Shown here one piece after another: positions 57,694 through 64,000 of a stretch of 64,000 nucleotides of DNA. The translations under genes and the position numbers were made by a program. The first letter of the stretch is position 1, and each line of letters starts with the position of its first letter. The notes under the pieces are model-generated. The model had not been told where the DNA came from. It saw nothing but the letters and a program-made list of their open reading frames with translations, and searched no databases. Origin of the DNA: Kingdonia uniflora (lineage: Eukaryota; Streptophyta; Magnoliopsida; Ranunculales; Circaeasteraceae). The stretch covers positions 2,108,001-2,172,000 of the forward strand of contig JACGCM010001272.1 in NCBI GenBank assembly GCA_014058105.1, read 5' to 3'.

Positions 57694-57792
57694 GGGATGA
57701 GCTTATAGAGCTTGGAGTGTATTTAATACTTCTCATTTTAATATTGAACTGGGGTGAGCCTTTAAGATTTTGGGGTGTATTTAAGATTTCTC
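57694..57792 (-). repeat. MULE right end with doubled terminal repeat
   Basis: The outer copy at 57751-57792 and the inner copy at 57694-57734 both read GxGATGAGC/GGTGAGCC, then GGxGTGTATTTAA and TTCTC. The spacing is about 57 bases. Confidence 0.8.
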
Positions 57793-57801
57793 TTACTCTA
57801 T
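57793..57801 (+). repeat. MULE target site duplication, right
   Basis: TTACTCTAT, matching TTACTGTAT at the left side except for one base. Confidence 0.88.
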
Positions 57802-57961
57802 CGATGCATAAATCGCTAAAACAGATACTGAATTCTCTGTAGCAACGCAGAAATTACAGTAGCAGATGCCAAGGAAAAAAAAATTGAATTCGAAAGTTTG
57901 TGGGGTTCATCAATGCCAAAATCATTGTAGCAGTCAATAAAAAAATTCATCTGTAAAATCT

Positions 57962-57981
57962 TGCTAGCTCTAGTACTAATT
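57962..57981 (-). promoter_or_regulatory. Degenerate Met-tRNA primer site of the minus LTR element
   Basis: The reverse strand reads AATTAGTACTAGAGCTAGCA directly inside the right LTR. The canonical form has TTGGTATCAGAGC here. It sets the element's orientation. Confidence 0.7.
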
Positions 57982-58312
57982 TGTTAAATACTACATGCGT
58001 AGAAGCTAAATTAACCTTAATTAATACTAAGTTCTCTCAATTGTATAAAATAAATGTCAAAAGGCCTTGAGTTTATGAAATTTACCCAAAACTCTACAAT
58101 CTCTCTCTAAAGCTAAGTCTTTTCTCTCACTAAAACCAACATATTAAATAAACTAAACTTAAAAGAGACCTAGCATAAATAGAAACCTAGCTAGACTCTA
58201 ATTTAAATATTTTTCTTAATTATAATACAATTAAAGTAAATAACAATAACTAAATAAGAGGGTGTGCACATGATATACAACACGTGTTATACGTGGTCGT
58301 GAGTGACTTATC
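57982..58312 (-). repeat. 5' LTR of the minus-strand element
   Basis: It starts TGTTAAATACTACATGCG and ends GACTTATC. It is shorter than its partner by about 26 bases. Confidence 0.8.
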
Positions 58313-58698
58313 GAAACCACTTTAGAGTAAAGTCAATTTGAAAATCATAATTATATTCATCAATGATTCATAATGTTTCAATGGCCTCAAACAGAGTTAA
58401 CATAACTCAGAACAGATAAATTGAAATATTATCAAAAAATAGGAGAACTATGAGACATAAGAAGCCCCATACAAAATTGGGGAAAAGAAGAAGAAGAAGA
58501 AGAAGAAGAAAACTGCAAGCCTATTGAGCACTTGAAAAAAAAAACGGATTGAGATATCTTCCGCAAAAAAGAACAAAAAAAATAAATGAAAAGGTTCATC
58601 CAGTGGAGACCATCTATTTATCGACCAGCAAGAGTACCCAACAAGAATAAAAGGGTACTGTGCACAAAATTCTTCTACTCTTTGGTGGTGTATCCGCG
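58313..58698. other. Downstream region and probable 3' UTR of host gene
   Basis: This stretch lies between the LTR element and the stop codon of the minus-strand gene. An AAG microsatellite (58485-58510) is present. On the minus strand it should hold the 3' UTR and poly(A) signals of the gene. Confidence 0.5.
58485..58510 (+). repeat. (AAG)n microsatellite
   Basis: About eight uninterrupted AAG units, probably within the 3' UTR of the adjacent gene (CTT on the coding strand). Confidence 0.93.
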
Positions 58699-61600
58699 TT
58701 ATGTTTTCTCATTCCAAACTTGAGTTAGCACTGTATTTTCCTTCACGGTTATATCTGACATGACCCTTTTCTCCTCTATCTCTCCTTGGGCCTTCGTCCC
58801 TACCCTGCTGTCAATTACCCTGGCAAAGTTCCTCGGACTATCCCTGCCATTGAATCCAGAAGTTTCTTTATCACGAGAGGAGCCATGTAAAGAGAAATCA
58901 TTTTCAACATCATAGAGAAACCGTTTCACTGTATCATCTGGATCATACCGCCTCATTGGATGCTGGACTCTCCCATATCTACCACCACGTTTTCTGTTAC
59001 CTTCATCACTACTGTCACCCCTGGGCGCTTTACCAGCTCGAGACATCTCATTAAACCTTACTGGACAGATCGGCCTGTAATACTCATCTGGTCTCAACCT
59101 TACTGGAGATTCTATCAATTCCAACCTATGATTCTGCCTGAAAGGTCTTCCAGGTGAAATTCTCTCTGAAAGTGAAAATCTTCGTCTGGAACCTCGCTCC
59201 CTGACATTATTCAAATCATCTTTTCTATCATCGCTCCAGTAATTATGTGGTGGTGAGCTACGGTTTCCAGGTATTGGAGTAAAACCTGGCATGTGATCAG
59301 GTCTTCGATGGGGTAGCCTAAAACTTGGAGAAGATCTACTGGAGTATCTTCCTTTTGGAGATAGCCACGTCTGGGGAGAGCGACTTCTAGACCTAGATCT
59401 CATGCGGAGTCGAGAAGGATGAGGAGCTCCACGTCTTTGAACGGAGGACAAGCTTCGTTCTCTGTTGTCCAGAGAATGCTGCTCGCGCAAGGGACGTCCA
59501 ATGGTGCCATCAGGCGCGGGGCCATTATACCTTTCTCTTTCTCTTTCTCTTTCTCTTGGACCTTTAATAACCATTTGTGAATCATATCTTCCTGACCTTG
59601 CCCTGCCAATGTCATTGCACTTATCCGAAATCATATTTCTTACAGTTTCAACCCGGACATGCATTCCAAATGCCTCATCTCTGTCAACTGGTGATGAACC
59701 CCTTCCATTAAGAGATTGTCTAGGAACCCGGTCTACAGGCCCAAGACTACCATTCTGGGCAAAAACAAATCCACTATTCCCAACTTTTGCAGCTGCAGAA
59801 GTTACTGCATTTTTTGAGCCGGGATGAACGAAACCAGCCTTGGGACCATAATAATTAGGTGAATGACGACGATTTGAAACAAATTGCTGCCTCCCTGAAG
59901 AATCTAGCCAACGATCACCTACCCGGCCTCTGCCATGCAACTGCAAGGAAGATCCATTCCTTGCGATGGGTTGAGTAGACCCACTGTTGTTTCTTTGAAA
60001 TCTATGATTTGTATAGTCAACGTTGTTAGATCTGAAAAACAATAGTTGAAAAACCATATTTTTATAAAATTCATCAAAGAACTAAAGTAGATGTAGAAAA
60101 GGAAAAAAAATGCCCAGCATATAAAAATGAGGTGCTGAAGTTACCTGCTCCATTTCAAATATCCTCTATCCTTTCTGGAAGTTAAATCAATTCCATCCTC
60201 ATATCCTGTAACCATCTCCATAGAACTTTCACATCTCCTAGGCCCCTGACTCCATCCAGTGAATTTCACTCTTGACCTTTCTAATTGACACGATTCCTTA
60301 GCAGAAAGCATCTCTACATTTATGCCATTTATTCTTCCCAAGTGACCCACTGACTGCTCATTTACAGAGTTCAGTTGTCTTCTCTTTCCCAACCGAAGCT
60401 CCATATTTGATGAGCCTCGTTGGTAGGGTTGAGAATAAGCTTCATGTATTTTTCTCTCATTGACAACCTCACCTTCAAAATCAACATGATCAACTTCCAA
60501 GGATTTCTCTTTCTTACAGTCCAGTCCGTCCTCGGAGCCATAATCTACGTGTTCGGTGTCCCCTTCATCGCCAGCGTCATCTTCCCACATATAGTGGCCA
60601 TTTGGCTCCTCTCTTAACTCCCCATCTTCATACTGAGACTCATAACCTGTCTGAAGTTCTTCAATTGTCTTCTCAGACACACTTACATGTGCAGGACCAC
60701 TTTCAGAGACGTCTGTATCATATTCGTTATCATCAAAAGAGTCATCAAAAGCAATCTTGCTAGAGCTATTAACAGGATCGTCGTTACTATTGCAAGCTTC
60801 TTGAGTGCTCCAACGATCTACGGATAATGATGCATCAACAACTCTTGGAGATTCAACAAGGGTTGAAGAATTTTGTTCATTGGCATTCACATTCTCACCA
60901 TCAGCTATGGAAACTTTACTGTCCTGTTCGTTTGTAGCAGCATTGAAAGTATGTTCCCCTTCAACAGATGTACCTGATGTAGACTGCTCTTCGCAGTTAA
61001 GTGACACTTTGGAAGCAACCAGTATCTCTGATTTATTCTTAGCATCATTAAGAACTCCGGAAGCCATCTCTGAGATTGCTTCCCGATAATCACCGTGACG
61101 AGGATTACTCGAACAAGTAAAATCACCACTTTTGTGCAACAAAGCAAGACCAGCCCCTGTCTGCTTACACATACTATCTGGGGATACCCTATTGGGGCAG
61201 TTTTCAGGAACGGGTGAATCACTATCCACGCTGGGACTGGATGTTTCTTGATTATGGAAGGGTTTTGACTTATGTTCCCTCATATTATCCAAAGAGTAAT
61301 TGGTGGCTAAGAGCGGATTCGACTTATGTTCTACTCTGTCAAGATTCACAGGAGTTGATACTCCTGGACTTGCAAACCTGCCAATTTCCTCCGAAATACC
61401 AGCCGAAACCACCACAGCTACCACATCCTCCAATGTCCTTTCAGAACCACCTTGGGTATCCTTGCGATCCATCAGAGCCTCAGAATCTTTAAAGACCGGT
61501 GGCTTCTCACAATCCTCAGAAGTGACATAAGCATCACCTCTCTCAGAAGTTGAAATATAATCTTCACAAGGGTCATCCCATGCATCCATGACAATGTTCA

Positions 61601-62797
61601 GGTCCCAATGCAACCTATCATCCAGTGAAGAAGACACGCGTCTCTTCAGTGTATCAACCTTTTTGCTTGGAGAAATCGGTAGCATAGCCACAGTACTGTT
61701 TGGAAAGGGCACCCCTGTGTTCTTTCCATCTATAATAGCCTTTGAAAATGAAGTTGCCACATGTATTGCTGAGGAATCGGACGTCTCTAAGGGGACACCT
61801 TCCACGCGCACCTCAGAGATGGAGGAAGAATTGGCTCCATCCTTTGAAATTTCAAGCAAAGTTGGTGAAGGCTCCTTGAATGATTCCTTTGCCACAAAAC
61901 ATGATTCTGTACTGCTTGTACCAACTTCAATACCATCACTGCAAGCAGCAGCTGCCAGTATAGAAATGCCAGAAAAATCTTCACTGTAATCGAGCTTTCC
62001 GTGAATCTCCTCCGACTTAACAATTCGAGCAGTGCCACCCAGATTCAACCCATAAGAAACAGTAGAATCAATTTTCTTGACTCTTCGCTTTGCATTTGAA
62101 TTCGGGGAAGATTCCATGCAAACAGAAGCGGTAAGACTCTTTACACGCAACGCAGGTTCCTCCATATCTGCGAAAGGCATTGGAGGTGATGGCGAACGGA
62201 ACAAAAATCTCCTCTTTTTAATTGGCACTTGCTCTAGTTTATCACTGAAGCGTCTCCCAAGAACATTTACACCGAGCTGTACAGTAAAAACACGACAAAG
62301 AAATTACAAAAAAATACTTGTAAAGTTCTTCGTTAGTAATAAACTCAGGTTGCAAGATTTTACCTTCTCAGATTCTGAGACAGACATGTTATCATCCATC
62401 TTTTGATTTTTATCAATCAGATCATCACCATGATTCAGAATATTAGCTGTACATTTTCTAGGACGCCTGGACGATGTCCTGTTACCTTTGGTAACTGTCT
62501 TCCAAGTCAGATTAGGATTGATTATATTTCTATGTTCAAGGCCTACTGTGCTCAACATGCTCCCAGAAAGAAGCCCACTCCCATCAGCCAATGGTTTTCC
62601 ACCACAAACCTTGCAGGATGCCACGGCTGCTCGCTTTCTTCTTCGTTCAGGAGTCAAGGATGAACCCCCTCTGCAACTACACAAGTGAATCTACAAGCCA
62701 AAAAATAAAAATCAGTATGATACACATAGATGTGTCAAGCATACAATTGTAGAAACAATGTACAATCTTGAATGGGAAGGATCGATAAACCTACCAT
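58699..62797 (-). CDS. Plant RS/RE-rich nuclear-type protein, unknown function
   Basis: This is the only apparently intact host gene. Exons read on the minus strand: ATG at 62797-62795 (end of exon 62881-62795), 62690-62364, 62276-60145 and 60031-58699. All introns are GT-AG and the phases join in frame, giving about 1264 residues. Seen in order: a Cys-rich N-terminus (LCSCRGG, then CKVCGG) with basic PERRRKR; IKKRRFLFRSPSPP, a likely nuclear signal; a long Ser/Asp/Glu-rich low-complexity middle; the acidic segment ESQYEDGELREEP with WEDDAGDEGD; and an Arg-rich C-terminal third with GPRERERERERY, RMRSRSRSRSPQ and RRFSLSERISPGR. This composition resembles an uncharacterised plant family and splicing-factor-like RS proteins. 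No catalytic domain is visible. The frame is open upstream of the chosen ATG through the 62881-62795 exon, so the start could lie further upstream. Confidence 0.85.
59531..59556 (-). repeat. In-frame AGAGAA repeat encoding Arg-Glu
   Basis: Six-base units (CTTTCT on +) within the last exon encode a run of alternating Arg and Glu. Copy-number change would keep the frame. Confidence 0.9.
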
Positions 62798-63960
62798 TAA
62801 TTCAGTGCCCTCATTGCTTATGATATATATAGCTTTAAAAAGGTAATGGAGCGGATCCCGTCTTAATAAGCCCAAACAAACCTGTCAAGCACAGGAAGTT
62901 CAGATCACCAATGGCACCAAATGGGTGGTACACAAATTTAAGAGAGCAATACTTATTTAGAATTCTATCAAAAGTATCATGTTTTCTTTCTTATTTTTTT
63001 AAGAGCCCTAAAGCTGATAACAAGACTGCCAATAAAAGCCTCCGAAAGGCAGTTATACCTTCAGGCAGATAGTGTTAGCCAACCTTGAAGGCCAGAATGC
63101 AACTTCTCAATTACACATTGTTGTTTTCAACAAAGCCGTAAAAACTAGGCATGTGTTTCTTGTTAAAGCAGTCCCTGATTCTCAGACTTCCCCAACGCAA
63201 AAGATTTTCTTCAATCAAAACCATTGCAATCAAGCAGAAAACCAAGCACGCAACTTTCCCAAATCCATCCTGACAATGTACCTTTCAACAAATAACTTGA
63301 GTCAAATCTTCTAAATCCTGCAGATTTCAATGATGTAGGCGTCGTCGGGTGGGTTAAAGACCTAAATACCCTACTATAAAGCTTTGCAATCTCGTTCTTT
63401 CACACAAAAGTATATAATCCATGATCCACATAAATAAGGGGATCAAGTATCAGAGATGTAACAGACAATAGATCAATCATTAACGGAACCTATAACAATC
63501 TCAGAAAATAATCTCCTCACACACACCACATAGCCTTGTACGATGCAACCACGGCTAGGGCCGTAGCGCCTATTAGCCGCAACCTTGGTATAAAAATCTT
63601 CCTTGAAACCAAACAGATCTCTTCCATCAAACATTTACCAAACCCTAATCTCGATCTTATCCTCTTCTTCAATGATCTTCCAATGAAACTCATACAATCT
63701 CCCAATGATGATGATGTGTTCTTCAACGAATAAGATCCCCACACAACAACGAGGAGGAGGAGAAGAACCCATGTCGATTTTATATCTCAATCGAAGAAAA
63801 ACAAGGTTTAAAAACAGACACAAAAATAGGGTTTCAATACCTGAAATCAGTCTTCAATCGATCAAAGCTTCCGATTCTCGCAGCGCATCTAGGGTTTCTT
63901 CTTCTTGGATCGTCAATGTTGAAGATTAGGGTTTTGATTCGTTATCTCTACCACACAAAT
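62798..63960 (-). other. 5' leader and introns of the host gene
   Basis: Exon 62881-62795 has an acceptor GACAG at 62886-62882 and joins in frame to the next exon. Further upstream a CAG|GTATTG donor at 63840 would end a leader exon containing AGAAACCCTAGATGCGCTGC, a short upstream ORF of eight codons. The leader's AGGGTTT/AAACCCTA words near 63830-63930 are common in plant housekeeping-gene leaders. No TATA box was identified. Part of 62900-63330 may be intron. Confidence 0.5.
63517..63693 (-). CDS. Possible upstream ORF, 58 codons
   Basis: ATG at 63693 opens MSFIGRSLKKRIRSRLGFGK and runs to TGA at 63517. It ends in a hydrophobic stretch (GATALAVVAS). An overlapping ATG (MGSSPPPRCC) lies upstream in another frame. 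It sits between the leader exon and the first joined coding exon, so it would be intronic if the 63840 donor is used, or an upstream ORF if not. No family recognised. Confidence 0.25.
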   Translation of the reverse strand: MSFIGRSLKKRIRSRLGFGKCLMEEICLVSRKIFIPRLRLIGATALAVVASYKAMWCV

Positions 63961-64000
63961 AAATTCAAATATAATTTATTCTCTACCAATCTTTTGTATC

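Larger units (their letters stand above)
53791..57792 (-). mobile_element. MULE with FAR1-DDE-SWIM-OTU coding region, 4.0 kb
   Basis: Terminal inverted repeats of about 40 bases share TTAAATACACCCCAA and AGCTCACCCCA. Nine-base target duplications flank the element. One minus-strand gene occupies 57550-54839. Both ends contain a second, inner copy of the terminal sequence (54441-54480 and 57694-57734). It sits inside a minus-strand LTR element. The gene is interrupted by a few stops and at least two frame changes, so the copy is recently dead or nearly so. Confidence 0.92.
51954..58312 (-). mobile_element. Minus-strand LTR element, interrupted by a MULE
   Basis: Direct repeats at 51954-52310 and 57982-58312 share long stretches, for example ACCAACATATTAAATAAA and AACTAAATAAGAGGGTGTGC. 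Next to the right copy, inside the element, the reverse strand reads TAGTACTAGAGCTAGCAAG, a degraded initiator-Met-tRNA primer site, so the right repeat is the 5' LTR. Flanks CAAAC and GAAAC may be a mutated 5-bp duplication. Without the MULE the element is about 2.35 kb, with no recognisable pol. It is a short non-autonomous element or a deleted one. Confidence 0.75.

Noticed and set aside
59465..59827. 120-codon plus-strand open frame over the AGAGAA repeat
   Set aside because: Antisense of the Arg-Glu/Ser-rich C-terminus of the host gene.
61214..61989. Plus-strand open frames of 76-133 codons within the host gene
   Set aside because: They are antisense shadows of the Ser-rich exon 62276-60145.

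Overview
The window looks like gene-poor nuclear DNA of a flowering plant, most likely a eudicot. It is AT-rich and has spliceosomal introns. The mobile elements are all plant types: Athila, Tat, Copia, L1 with RNase H, CACTA, and a FAR1-type MULE. The host fragments are plant-like (RPS13, BMS1, DUF295). I cannot name the species. All boundaries were found by eye, without alignment tools.

Layout. Positions 1-8000 hold decayed Tat (Ty3/gypsy) material: an integrase remnant on + (1-1215), a 42-bp minisatellite, an orphan ORF, and a plus-strand copy of the extra ORF that Tat elements normally carry antisense to pol. Positions 8064-11367 hold intron-retaining fragments of two host genes, RPS13 and BMS1, a solo LTR, and the end of a CACTA-like transposon. 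Positions 11926 to about 49175 appear to be one decayed Athila element opened by later insertions. A Copia-type gag-only element (13671-19758, perfect 5-bp target duplication CCTCC) sits between Athila gag and protease. A Tat element (23943-46602) sits downstream of Athila integrase. The Tat pol is split by a 10.3-kb CACTA transposon (28809-39154), which contains a minus-strand L1-type LINE (about 31326-37123). The nest is therefore four levels deep.

Further right are a DUF295/F-box-type pseudogene (50395-51095), a MITE-like element (51097-51572), and a minus-strand LTR element (51954-58312). That LTR element is interrupted by a 4.0-kb MULE (53791-57792) with 9-bp target duplications. The MULE encodes FAR1, DDE transposase, SWIM and OTU-protease modules.

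The only apparently intact host gene is on the minus strand at 58699-62797, with 5' leader sequence up to about 63930. It would encode a nuclear-looking, RS/RE-rich protein of about 1264 residues and unknown function. The other coding traces carry stops, frameshifts or lost catalytic residues. Many stops sit where Gln, Arg or Trp is expected, as long-term deamination of methylated cytosine would produce.
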